Part shown: piece by piece, positions 1 through 5,092 of the stretch
Position numbering within the stretch: position 1 is the first letter of the stretch
Layout of the letters: every line of letters begins with the position of its first letter
NCBI GenBank assembly: GCA_946887295.1
Contig: CAMPKP010000191.1
Coordinates: forward strand, 1-5,092
Length of the DNA stretch: 5,092 nt
Direction: 5' to 3'
DNA from: an uncultured Gemmatimonadota bacterium
GTDB lineage: Bacteria > Gemmatimonadota > Gemmatimonadetes > Gemmatimonadales > GWC2-71-9
Translations under genes and position numbers: made by a program
The notes under the pieces: model-generated
The model's database searches: none
What the model saw: the letters and a program-made list of their open reading frames with translations, nothing else
What the model was told of the DNA's origin: nothing

Positions 1-600
1 ACCGCGGCGCGGAAGTTCGACCCCGACCAGGGGGTCAAGTTCATCTCCTACGCGGTCTGGTGGATCCGGCAGTCGATTCTGGCCTCGCTGGCGCGCCAGG
101 GCCGCACCGTGCGGGTCCCGCTCAACCGCACCGCCGACCTCTCCCGCATCGTCCGGACGGCCGAATCGCTGCGCCAGGACCTCCGCCGGGAGCCGACGCC
201 CGAGGAGCTGGCGGCGGCCACCGGCCTCGCCCTCGACGTGGTGCAGTCGCTCGCCGCGCTCAACACCAGCGAGGTCCGGCTCGACGCCCCGCTCGATCCC
301 GATGGCGACCGGGCGCTCATCGACCGGTTCATCGCCGACGAGCAGGGCGACCCGGAAGAGCGGGCGATGGACAAGTTCCTCTCCGAGGAGATCGAGCAGG
401 CGCTCCGCACCCTGGCGGCCCGCGACGCCAAGGTGCTCCGGCTCTACTTCGGGCTGGACGGGGGCCGGGAGCATACCCTCGAGGAGATCGGCGCCATGCT
501 CGGCGTCACCCGCGAGCGGGTCCGTCAGCTCCGCGACCGGGCCCTCAAGCGGCTGCGCGAGGGCGAGGCGGGTCGGGCGCTCGCCAGCTTCGCGGCCTAG
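1..600 (+). CDS. rpoD: RNA polymerase sigma-70 factor, RpoD/SigA type (C-terminal part, 5' end outside window)
   Basis: This is the promoter-recognition subunit of RNA polymerase; 199 residues are visible, reading in frame from base 1 to TAG at 598-600. Fragment residues 14-27 (KFISYAVWWIRQSI) are region 2.3/2.4, which melts and reads the -10 element; the paired Trp and following Ile-Arg-Gln are typical of primary and closely related sigmas. Residues about 37-105 (starting VRVPLNR) fit region 3. Residues about 135-190 fit region 4, with the -35-reading helix-turn-helix at about 160-179 and the conserved TRERVRQ at 170-176. After that motif it has LRDRAL where classical RpoD has IEAKAL, a small departure. 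The tail is short (GRALASFAA), as in short primary sigmas of Bacteroidota-like groups. It could instead be a group 2 paralogue; the missing N-terminus (regions 1 and 2.1-2.2) prevents a decision. Sigma-70 membership is certain, the symbol less so. Confidence 0.9.
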   Translation, partial: TAARKFDPDQGVKFISYAVWWIRQSILASLARQGRTVRVPLNRTADLSRIVRTAESLRQDLRREPTPEELAAATGLALDVVQSLAALNTSEVRLDAPLDPDGDRALIDRFIADEQGDPEERAMDKFLSEEIEQALRTLAARDAKVLRLYFGLDGGREHTLEEIGAMLGVTRERVRQLRDRALKRLREGEAGRALASFAA

Positions 601-625
601 CGCCGGCCAACGCGCCGCGACCCTC

Positions 626-660
626 TTCCGTAGCCTCGTAACCTCCTCTAGCTTCAACGC
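626..660 (+). promoter_or_regulatory. Candidate promoter for the mlaE operon, possibly giving a leaderless mRNA
   Basis: In the 60-bp gap after the sigma gene, TAGCTT at 649-654 matches the first, second and last bases of the -10 consensus (TAnnnT, common in high-GC bacteria). A weak -35 (TTCCGT, 626-631) lies 17 bp upstream. A start site about 6-7 bp after the -10 would fall at or next to the GTG at 661. There is no Shine-Dalgarno sequence before that GTG; the nearest purine-pyrimidine feature, ACCTCCT at 641-647, has the anti-SD polarity. A second TAGCCT at 631-636 is an alternative -10. Prediction by eye only. Confidence 0.35.
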
Positions 661-1422
661 GTGTCGCCCTCCGTGGCATCCCGTGTCGCCGCCCGGGACG
701 GGTTCGTCGCGCACGTAGGCCGCCGCAGCCTCGAAACCGCCCGCGCCCTCGCCGACGTCAGAACCTGGGGTCCCCTCCTCGTCGGCCAGATGCGACGCCT
801 GGGAGTGGACTCGGTACCCATCGCGCTCTTCATCGCGGTCTTCACCGGCATCGTACTCTCGCTGCTCTCCTCCTACATCTTCACCGGCACCGTCCCCCTC
901 TACTTCGTGGGGGCGCTGGTGGGGAAGACGGTGATGATGGAGCTGGGACCGGTGCTCACCGGCATGGCCCTGGCCGGCCGGGTGGGCGCGAGCATCGCGG
1001 CCGAGATCGGCACCATGAAGGTCACCGAGCAGGTGGACGCGCTGGAGACGCTCGCCTACGACCCCAATTCCTATCTGGTCGTGCCCCGGGTTCTCGCGGC
1101 GGCACTGATGTTCCCTGTGGTGACGGCCTTCGCGATGGCGGTCGGGGTCGGCGCCGGGTGGGTCACCGCGATCAACCTGCTCGACCTCTCCACCCCCGAG
1201 TTCATGAAGGGACTCAAGCAGTTCTACCGGTTCAAGGACATCTGGTTCGGGCTGGTGAAGAGTGCGAGCTTCGGAGCCGCCGTCGCCCTCATGGGCTGCC
1301 TCCGCGGCCTGGACGCGCAGGCGGGCGCGGCGGGCGTGGGCCTCTCCACCACCCGCGCGGTGGTGCTCGGCTGCGAGGCGATCCTGGTGCTCGACGCGTT
1401 CTGGGCGCTGGTCCTGTTGTGA
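661..1422 (+). CDS. mlaE: MlaE/YrbE-family ABC lipid transporter permease
   Basis: Inner-membrane permease subunit of an MCE-type lipid ABC transporter (253 aa, close to the roughly 260 aa usual for MlaE). The family signature spans residues 94-135: ELGPVLTGMALAGRVG, then AAEIGTMKVTEQVDALE and a closing YDP. Hydrophobic segments lie at about 52-74, 145-170, 200-222 and 233-253; residues 20-48 fit the amphipathic N-terminal elbow helix that lies on the membrane. In known complexes a MlaE dimer binds a MlaF dimer in the cytoplasm and an MCE hexamer in the periplasm. The GTG at 661 is the first start in this frame after the sigma stop; a GTG at 673 is possible, and neither has an SD. The stop TGA (1420-1422) overlaps the GTG of mlaF by 4 bp. 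Substrate is most likely phospholipid, by family; direction of transport cannot be read from sequence. Confidence 0.93.
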   Translation: MSPSVASRVAARDGFVAHVGRRSLETARALADVRTWGPLLVGQMRRLGVDSVPIALFIAVFTGIVLSLLSSYIFTGTVPLYFVGALVGKTVMMELGPVLTGMALAGRVGASIAAEIGTMKVTEQVDALETLAYDPNSYLVVPRVLAAALMFPVVTAFAMAVGVGAGWVTAINLLDLSTPEFMKGLKQFYRFKDIWFGLVKSASFGAAVALMGCLRGLDAQAGAAGVGLSTTRAVVLGCEAILVLDAFWALVLL

Positions 1423-2174
1423 TCGTCCTGGACGACCTCACCAAGTCCTTCGGCGAGAAGCGGGTGCTGCGCGGGGTCTCGCTCGACGTGCCCGACGGGC
1501 AGAACACGGTGATGATCGGCGCCTCCGGCAGCGGCAAGAGCGTCACCCTCAAGCTCATCGTGGGCCTGATCGAGCCGGACGCAGGGGCGGTCGAGGTGGA
1601 CGGCGAGGTGGTGCACCAGCTGGATCGCCGCCGGCTCGCGGAGCTCCGGGGCCGGGTGGGCTACGTCTTCCAGTTCGCCGCGCTCTTCGACTCCATGACC
1701 GTCGCCGAGAACATCCGGCTCGGCCTGGTCAAGCGGGGCCACGACGAGGACGTCATCCGCCAGCGGATCGACGAAAGCCTGGCCGTCGTCGAGCTGCCGG
1801 GGGTGGAGGACAAGTACCCCGGCGAGCTGAGCGGCGGGATGCGGAAGCGGGTCGGGATCGCGCGCGCGATCGCCCTCAAGCCGCGCTACATTCTCTATGA
1901 CGAGCCGACCACCGGGCTCGACCCGGTCACCTCGGCGGTCATGGACCAGCTCATGATCCGCACCCGCGACCTGGGTGTCACCGGGCTGATCGTCACACAC
2001 GACATGCGCAGCGCCTTCAGCGTCGGAGATCGGGTCGCCATGCTGCACGAGGGGACCATCCGCCAGGTGGGGAGCGTCGACGAGATCCGGGCGACCGAGG
2101 ATCCGGTCGTCCGTCAGTTCATCGAGGGCCGTCCCGGATCACCCGCTCCGGCACCGGCGTGGAGGTTCGAATGA
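1419..2174 (+). CDS. mlaF: MlaF-family ABC transporter ATP-binding protein
   Basis: Cytoplasmic ATPase that powers the MlaE permease (251 aa, whereas E. coli MlaF is about 270). All nucleotide-binding motifs are intact: Walker A GASGSGKS at 34-41, Q-loop Gln85 in GYVFQFAALFDSMTVAENI, ABC signature LSGGM at 137-141, Walker B ILYDEP at 158-163 with catalytic Glu162, D-loop GLDP at 166-169 and switch His194 in THDM. The FQ-ALFDS-TV-EN and LSGGMRKRV forms are specific to the MlaF/Mkl subgroup rather than general ABC importers. GTG at 1419 was chosen because it forms a GTGA overlap with the mlaE stop and gives a normal N-terminus (MIVLDDLTKSF); the frame stays open further upstream, but that reading would run inside mlaE. 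No SD precedes it, so translation is probably coupled to mlaE. The C-terminal tail after about residue 240 is Pro/Ala-rich. The stop overlaps the next ATG by 4 bp. Confidence 0.95.
   Translation: MIVLDDLTKSFGEKRVLRGVSLDVPDGQNTVMIGASGSGKSVTLKLIVGLIEPDAGAVEVDGEVVHQLDRRRLAELRGRVGYVFQFAALFDSMTVAENIRLGLVKRGHDEDVIRQRIDESLAVVELPGVEDKYPGELSGGMRKRVGIARAIALKPRYILYDEPTTGLDPVTSAVMDQLMIRTRDLGVTGLIVTHDMRSAFSVGDRVAMLHEGTIRQVGSVDEIRATEDPVVRQFIEGRPGSPAPAPAWRFE
2161..2165 (+). promoter_or_regulatory. Shine-Dalgarno site setting the start of the MCE gene
   Basis: GGAGG lies 5 bp before the ATG at 2171. It decides for ATG 2171 over the in-frame GTG at 2159, which has no SD and would overlap this site. The site is inside the last codons of mlaF. 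Confidence 0.7.
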
Positions 2175-3178
2175 GGCGGAGCAACGAGTTCGCGGTGGGT
2201 CTCGCGGTGCTGGCCGCGCTGGCCCTGGTGATCGGCGGCGCGCTCTGGCTGAGCGAGACCGACGTGAATCAGAAGGAGGCGACCTACACCGCCCGGTTCC
2301 GCACCGTGGGGGGCCTCGGGGTGGGCGCCCCGGTGACCCTCCGCGGCGTGCGGGTGGGCCGGGTCGAGGCGATCCGGCTGGCCCCGGACGAGTGGGTGGA
2401 GACGGAGTTCCGGGTGGACCGCACCGTCGAGCTGCCGGGCAAGCCGGCGGTGATCTCCGCCCCGGCCAGTCTCTTCGGCGAGTGGAGCGCCAACATCGTC
2501 TCCTTCGAGCCGCTGCCGAGCGACCCCCTGGTGCGGAACGCCCTGGTGGAGTCCGACCTCGTCGCCGGCGATGCGTGGCCCGGCGCCACGCTGCCCGACA
2601 TCGGCCAGCTCACCGCGCAGGCCAGCCGCATCGCCGGCGACGTCGGAGACATCACCGCGCGGATCGGCCAGGCCTTCGACAGCACGGCCCTCAAGAACCT
2701 GCAGCAGAGCGTGAAGGACCTCGCCGCCATCTCCCAGCGCATGGTGGTGTTCGCCGACGCGCAGACCACGCGGATCGACCGGGTGAGCCGCAACGTCGCC
2801 ACCACCTCCGACGCGTTCGCCGGCGTGGCCCGCACGTTCCAGCAGGCGGTGGCGCGGCTCGACACCGCGACCAGCGACGGCCAGCTCCAGGACATCCTCG
2901 CGAACGGCCAGGCCTCCAGCACGGACCTCCGCCAGGCCGCGGCCGACATGCGCTCGGTGATGGCCGCAGCGCGGGAGAACCAGACCAGTCTGGTGCGGGT
3001 GATGCAGCAGGCCGACTCGCTCATGACCCGGATTCAGCAGGGCAACGGCACCCTCGGCATGCTGGCGACCGACTCCACGCTCTACCGCGAGGCCACGGCG
3101 ACGGTGATCCAGTTCCGCGAGCTGCTCACCGACATCCAGGCGCAGCCGCGGAAGTACCTCAAGATCTCGGTGTTCTAG
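2171..3178 (+). CDS. mlaD: MlaD-like MCE-domain protein with a long helical C-terminus
   Basis: Periplasmic, membrane-anchored substrate-binding component of the MlaEF transporter (335 aa). Residues 8-27 are one hydrophobic segment after an Arg-rich start (MRRSNEF), fitting an uncleaved signal anchor; there is no lipobox Cys. Residues about 38-115 form the MCE beta-barrel domain, recognised by VGGLGVGAPVTLRGVRVGRV at 46-65. Residues about 141-320 are rich in Ala, Gln, Asp and Ser without Pro, so likely long helices or a coiled coil, and the protein ends PRKYLKISVF, an ending I associate with MCE proteins of this length. E. coli MlaD is only about 183 aa, so this protein should reach further into the periplasm and may form a helical channel or needle as proposed for longer MCE proteins. 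The ATG overlaps the mlaF stop (ATGA). The TAG stop abuts the next ATG directly. Confidence 0.92.
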   Translation: MRRSNEFAVGLAVLAALALVIGGALWLSETDVNQKEATYTARFRTVGGLGVGAPVTLRGVRVGRVEAIRLAPDEWVETEFRVDRTVELPGKPAVISAPASLFGEWSANIVSFEPLPSDPLVRNALVESDLVAGDAWPGATLPDIGQLTAQASRIAGDVGDITARIGQAFDSTALKNLQQSVKDLAAISQRMVVFADAQTTRIDRVSRNVATTSDAFAGVARTFQQAVARLDTATSDGQLQDILANGQASSTDLRQAAADMRSVMAAARENQTSLVRVMQQADSLMTRIQQGNGTLGMLATDSTLYREATATVIQFRELLTDIQAQPRKYLKISVF

Positions 3179-3655
3179 ATGAGCAAGCGGAAGGCCGACC
3201 TCGAGGTGAGCGCCGGAGGCATCGTCTTCCGCAGGACGACGGAATCGGGGCCACGCTACCTCCTGATCAAGGACTCCTACGACAACTGGGGCTTCCCCAA
3301 GGGGCACCTGGAGAACGGCGAGTCGCCCGCCGAGGCGGCGCTCCGGGAGACCGCGGAGGAGACCGGCCTCGGCCACCTCAATCTCCAGGGGCCCATCCGG
3401 GTCATCGACTGGCACTTCCGCTTTCGCGGGCGCCACATCCACAAGTACTGCCACTTCTTCCTCTTCGAGAGCCCGGACGGCGATCCCTGTCCCCAGCTGG
3501 ACGAGGGCATCACCGCCTGCCAGTGGCGAACGCTGGAAGAGGCGCTCGACGTGCTGAGCTACGACAACGCCCGCGGCGTGTTGAAGCGGGCGGGGGAGAT
3601 GGTGCGCACCCTGGTCGCGATCGGCGCGGGAAGGCCGGCGCGGCCGGAGGAGTGA
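3179..3655 (+). CDS. Nudix hydrolase, resembling diadenosine-polyphosphate (Ap4A) hydrolases
   Basis: Predicted soluble cytoplasmic Mg2+-dependent hydrolase of nucleoside-diphosphate-linked compounds (158 aa, normal for a single-domain Nudix). The Nudix box is complete at residues 42-64: Gly42, Glu48, then RETAEETGL at 56-64 supplying the metal-binding Glu residues 57, 60 and 61. The lead-in DNWGFPKGHLENGE at 35-48 and the AGGIVFRR strand at 12-19 are typical of the Ap4A hydrolase/MutT branch, as is the late pattern of an acidic residue, a Trp (QWRTLEEAL) and Tyr before a closing helix. The true substrate cannot be told from sequence; Ap4A, an oxidised nucleotide or another NDP derivative are all possible. 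Its ATG follows the MCE stop with no gap (TAGATG) and has no recognisable SD, so it is probably translated by reinitiation or coupling and belongs to the mla transcription unit. Confidence 0.93.
   Translation: MSKRKADLEVSAGGIVFRRTTESGPRYLLIKDSYDNWGFPKGHLENGESPAEAALRETAEETGLGHLNLQGPIRVIDWHFRFRGRHIHKYCHFFLFESPDGDPCPQLDEGITACQWRTLEEALDVLSYDNARGVLKRAGEMVRTLVAIGAGRPARPEE
3646..3652 (+). promoter_or_regulatory. Shine-Dalgarno site setting the start of the AraC-like gene
   Basis: GGAGGAG lies 5 bp before GTG 3658. Another in-frame GTG at 3652 would form a GTGA overlap with the Nudix stop, but the SD core GGAGG ends only 1 bp before it, so 3658 is the better start. Confidence 0.65.
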
Positions 3656-3657
3656 CC

Positions 3658-4425
3658 GTGGCCGCCATCGCCACACTGCTGGAGAGCCGGCCCGCCCTCG
3701 CCGCCCTGCGGCGCACGCTGCCCCGCGGCGGGCCGGCTGTCGTCTCCTGCCGAAGCTCCGCCCATCTGCGCCGCCTCCTGGAGAGCCGGCTGGTCGACGC
3801 CGTGGTCCTCGCTCCCACCGTCGCGCTGCTGCCGGAGCTGGCCGAGCTCCGCAGGCGGCTTCCCGGTATGCCGGTGGTGGCGTACGCGGCCTTCCGCCCC
3901 GACGACGGCGAGCTGCTCCTCGCCTGCCGGAAGCACGGCATCCCCGTCGCGGTCGAGGGAGTGGATGATGCCGTGGTGGGCGACATGGTGATCCGCGCCT
4001 CGGTCACCGCGGAGCGGCGCCGCGCGCTCGGCGACGCGCCCCGCATGCTCCGGCTCACCGAGCCGCTCCAGCGCTCCGCGTGGAGCGTGCTGCTCGGCGA
4101 GGTCGAGCGGCCGGTCCGGACCACCGACCTCGCCCGGCGCCTCGAGGTGAGCCGCGAGCACCTGTCGCGCCAGTTCGGAGCGGGCGGCGCGCCCAACCTC
4201 AAACGGGTGATCGATCTGACCCGCATCGCCTGCGCGTCCCAGCTGCTGGCCAACCCGGGCTACACGATCCCGGTGGTCGCCAGGCTGCTGCACTTCGCCT
4301 CCTCCAGTCACCTGAGCGGCACCGCCAGACGGATCGCGAACGTCCCGATCGGCGGGCTCGGCTCCCTGGGTCCGGGCGGGGTGCTGCAGGCCTTCGTCCG
4401 GGGGAACACCCGCAGCCGGGTGTAG
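3658..4425 (+). CDS. AraC-type double helix-turn-helix protein with a receiver-like N-terminal domain
   Basis: Probable DNA-binding transcription regulator (255 aa). The C-terminal part fits an AraC/XylS unit: first HTH at about 155-173 (TTDLARRLEVSREHLSRQF), linker helix with LKRVIDLTRIACASQLLAN at 181-199, second HTH at about 203-225 (IPVVARLLHFASSSHLSG). The usual AraC ending (phenylalanine-rich helix then G-SP--YR) is replaced by a Gly-rich stretch (VPIGGLGSLGPGG), so the second HTH is somewhat divergent. Residues about 26-115 alternate strand and helix like a response-regulator receiver (AVVSC, DAVVLAP, MPVVAYAAF, IPVAVEG), but the expected phosphoacceptor Asp is Ala52/Pro53, the acidic pair after strand 1 is absent and the Lys position before strand 5's end is Glu100; it would be a non-phosphorylated pseudo-receiver. 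The receiver reading is inference. It is the last gene of the mla unit, 2 bp after the Nudix stop, and might act on this operon, atpA or distant targets. Confidence 0.82.
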   Translation: MAAIATLLESRPALAALRRTLPRGGPAVVSCRSSAHLRRLLESRLVDAVVLAPTVALLPELAELRRRLPGMPVVAYAAFRPDDGELLLACRKHGIPVAVEGVDDAVVGDMVIRASVTAERRRALGDAPRMLRLTEPLQRSAWSVLLGEVERPVRTTDLARRLEVSREHLSRQFGAGGAPNLKRVIDLTRIACASQLLANPGYTIPVVARLLHFASSSHLSGTARRIANVPIGGLGSLGPGGVLQAFVRGNTRSRV

Positions 4426-4437
4426 GCCCTTTCCGAC

Positions 4438-4466
4438 GTGACACAAGCCACCCGATCCGTTAGCCT
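4438..4466 (+). promoter_or_regulatory. Candidate sigma-70 promoter for atpA
   Basis: GTGACA at 4438-4443 matches five of six bases of the TTGACA -35 consensus; 17 bp later TAGCCT at 4461-4466 matches the first, second and sixth -10 bases. Transcription would start near 4473, giving a leader of about 93 nt that contains the hairpin and palindrome described separately. An alternative promoter is TTGCTC (4486-4491), 16 bp, ATTAAT (4508-4513), whose -10 would lie inside the palindrome. Neither is proven. Confidence 0.45.
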
Positions 4467-4467
4467 T

Positions 4468-4504
4468 GCGGACCGGCCCCACGTCTTGCTCGGGCCGCGC
4501 TTTT
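4468..4504 (+). terminator. Terminator-like hairpin after the AraC-like gene
   Basis: CGGCCC (4474-4479) pairs with GGGCCG (4492-4497) around a 12-nt loop. Skipping a 3-nt bulge (4471-4473), GCG (4468-4470) also pairs with CGC (4498-4500), and TTTT follows at 4501-4504. This is the form of a rho-independent terminator for the mla-nudix-araC unit, but the T tract is short and the stem bulged. If the promoter at 4438-4466 is used, most of this hairpin would instead sit at the start of the atpA leader. Confidence 0.45.
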
Positions 4505-4520
4505 GTGATTAATTTCACAA
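4503..4520 (+). promoter_or_regulatory. 18-bp inverted repeat upstream of atpA, Rex-like (or CRP-like) operator
   Basis: TTGTGA-TTAATT-TCACAA is a perfect 6-bp inverted repeat around 6 bp, ending 45 bp before the atpA ATG in an AT-rich patch of a very GC-rich window. Compared with the Rex operator form TTGTGAA-N4-TTCACAA it agrees at 13 of 14 defined positions (T instead of A at 4509). It also contains the full CRP-type pattern TGTGA-N6-TCACA. Rex represses respiratory and energy genes and is released by high NADH; CRP-family proteins respond to cAMP or other signals. The sequence alone does not decide which protein binds. Confidence 0.65.
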
Positions 4521-4565
4521 GCTGATCGCCAACCGAATCCATCTCAGCCAGGGCACCTAGAACTC

Positions 4566-5092
4566 ATGGCCACTGACACTACCCTCCGTCCCGGCGAGCT
4601 GAAGAGCATTCTGCTTCGCGAGATCCAGGCGGCGGACCTCAGCGCCGACGACGTCTCCGAAGTCGGCACGGTGCTCGAGGTGCGCGACGGCGTCGCCCGC
4701 ATCTACGGCCTCAACTCCGCGGTCGCCAGCGAGATGCTGGAGTTCACCGCCCAGGAGACCGGCGAGACGGTGGCCGGGCTGGTGCTCAATCTGGAAGAGG
4801 ACAACGTCGGCGCCGCGATCATGGGCGACTACCTCAAGCTGAAGGAAGGCGACCAGGTCAAGCGCACCGGCCGGCTGCTCGACGTGCCGGTCGGCCCCGC
4901 GATGCTCGGCCGGGTGGTGGACGCGCTGGGCCGGCCGGTGGACGGGCGGGGCGAGGTCAAGACCACCATGAGGCGGCCGGTGGAGATGGTGGCGCCGGGC
5001 ATCATCGTGCGGCAGCCGGTGAAGGAGCCGCTCCAGACCGGCATCAAGGCGATCGACGCGATGATCCCGATCGGCCGCGGCCAGCGCGAGCT
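4566..5092 (+). CDS. atpA: F1F0 ATP synthase subunit alpha (N-terminal part, 3' end outside window)
   Basis: Non-catalytic nucleotide-binding subunit of the F1 head of ATP synthase, on the cytoplasmic face of the inner membrane. 175 codons are visible, about a third of the usual 500-odd residues. The start fits family length: a short helical N-terminus ([12 protein letters not shown], about 10-21) that contacts subunit delta, then the beta-barrel domain at about 30-98 ([31 protein letters not shown]), then [19 protein letters not shown] at 109-127 and [20 protein letters not shown]. The window ends just before the expected P-loop GDRQTGKT. No strong SD is seen; AGGG at 4550-4553 is 12 bp from the ATG, rather far. 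Unlike the usual order, where atpH precedes atpA, the upstream neighbour is an unrelated regulator gene, so atpA seems to head its own transcription unit. Confidence 0.96.
   Translation, partial: MATDTTLRPGELKSILLREIQAADLSADDVSEVGTVLEVRDGVARIYGLNSAVASEMLEFTAQETGETVAGLVLNLEEDNVGAAIMGDYLKLKEGDQVKRTGRLLDVPVGPAMLGRVVDALGRPVDGRGEVKTTMRRPVEMVAPGIIVRQPVKEPLQTGIKAIDAMIPIGRGQRE

Noticed and set aside
592..610. Short GGCC/GGCC hairpin at the end of the sigma gene as a terminator
   Set aside because: Only a 4-bp stem using a self-complementary tetramer and no T tract; too weak in this base composition.
2392..3657. Upstream extension of the AraC-like reading frame back through the MCE and Nudix genes
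   Set aside because: The frame is merely open there; the translated stretch is Arg/Pro/Gly-rich noise, and the real start is set by GGAGGAG just before GTG 3658.
2114..3676. 520-codon open frame on the - strand opposite the MCE and Nudix genes
   Set aside because: High G+C makes stop codons rare in antisense frames; the + strand genes here have clear family motifs, and the antisense product is a low-complexity Arg/Ala/Gly/His-rich sequence with no recognisable domain.
3679..3790. 13-bp direct repeat CTGGAGAGCCGGC (3679-3691 and 3778-3790)
   Set aside because: Both copies lie in frame within one gene, 33 codons apart, and encode the same short LESR peptide; likely coincidence of common codons.
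4503..4520. FNR-type site as the explanation of the palindrome
   Set aside because: FNR sites have TTGAT-N4-ATCAA; the TTGTGA/TCACAA arms fit Rex or CRP patterns much better.
3559..4542. 327-codon open frame on the - strand opposite the AraC-like gene and the atpA leader
   Set aside because: Same GC effect; it crosses the hairpin and palindrome and shows no family motif or SD-supported start.

Overview
The window is about 69% G+C by eye, is densely coded on the + strand only, and carries six genes plus two short intergenic gaps. Codon use (G/C-rich third positions), GTG starts, a short housekeeping-type sigma factor and an MlaE-MlaF-MCE cassette indicate a Gram-negative (diderm), high-GC bacterium. 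Gemmatimonadota is my best guess from the overall look of the proteins. This is inference, not a database result.

Layout. Positions 1-600 hold the C-terminal 199 residues of a sigma-70 family factor of the RpoD/SigA type; its N-terminus lies outside the window. A 60-bp gap contains a likely promoter whose -10 element sits only 6 bp before the GTG of the next gene. From 661 to 4425 comes one tightly packed unit: mlaE (permease), mlaF (ATPase), a long MlaD-like MCE protein, a Nudix hydrolase and a two-helix-turn-helix AraC-like protein. The junctions are GTGA overlap, ATGA overlap, TAG|ATG abutment and a 2-bp gap. A 140-bp gap (4426-4565) follows and is the only AT-rich regulatory-looking stretch. 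It has a candidate -35/-10 pair, a terminator-like hairpin with a short T tract, and an 18-bp inverted repeat TTGTGA-N6-TCACAA. Positions 4566-5092 are the first 175 codons of atpA, cut off by the window end just before its P-loop.

How they fit together. MlaE, MlaF and the MCE protein should form an inner-membrane ABC lipid transporter that moves phospholipid or a similar lipid across the periplasm. MlaC, MlaB and an outer-membrane partner are not encoded here. The Nudix enzyme and the AraC-like protein appear co-transcribed with the transporter, but nothing in the sequence explains a functional link. atpA seems to start its own transcription unit. The palindrome in front of it closely resembles a Rex (NADH/NAD+) operator and also fits the CRP half-site pattern, so redox or global control of ATP synthase is the most interesting hypothesis here. 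I see no mobile elements, CRISPR arrays, tRNA or rRNA genes. No clearly new multi-gene system is evident.
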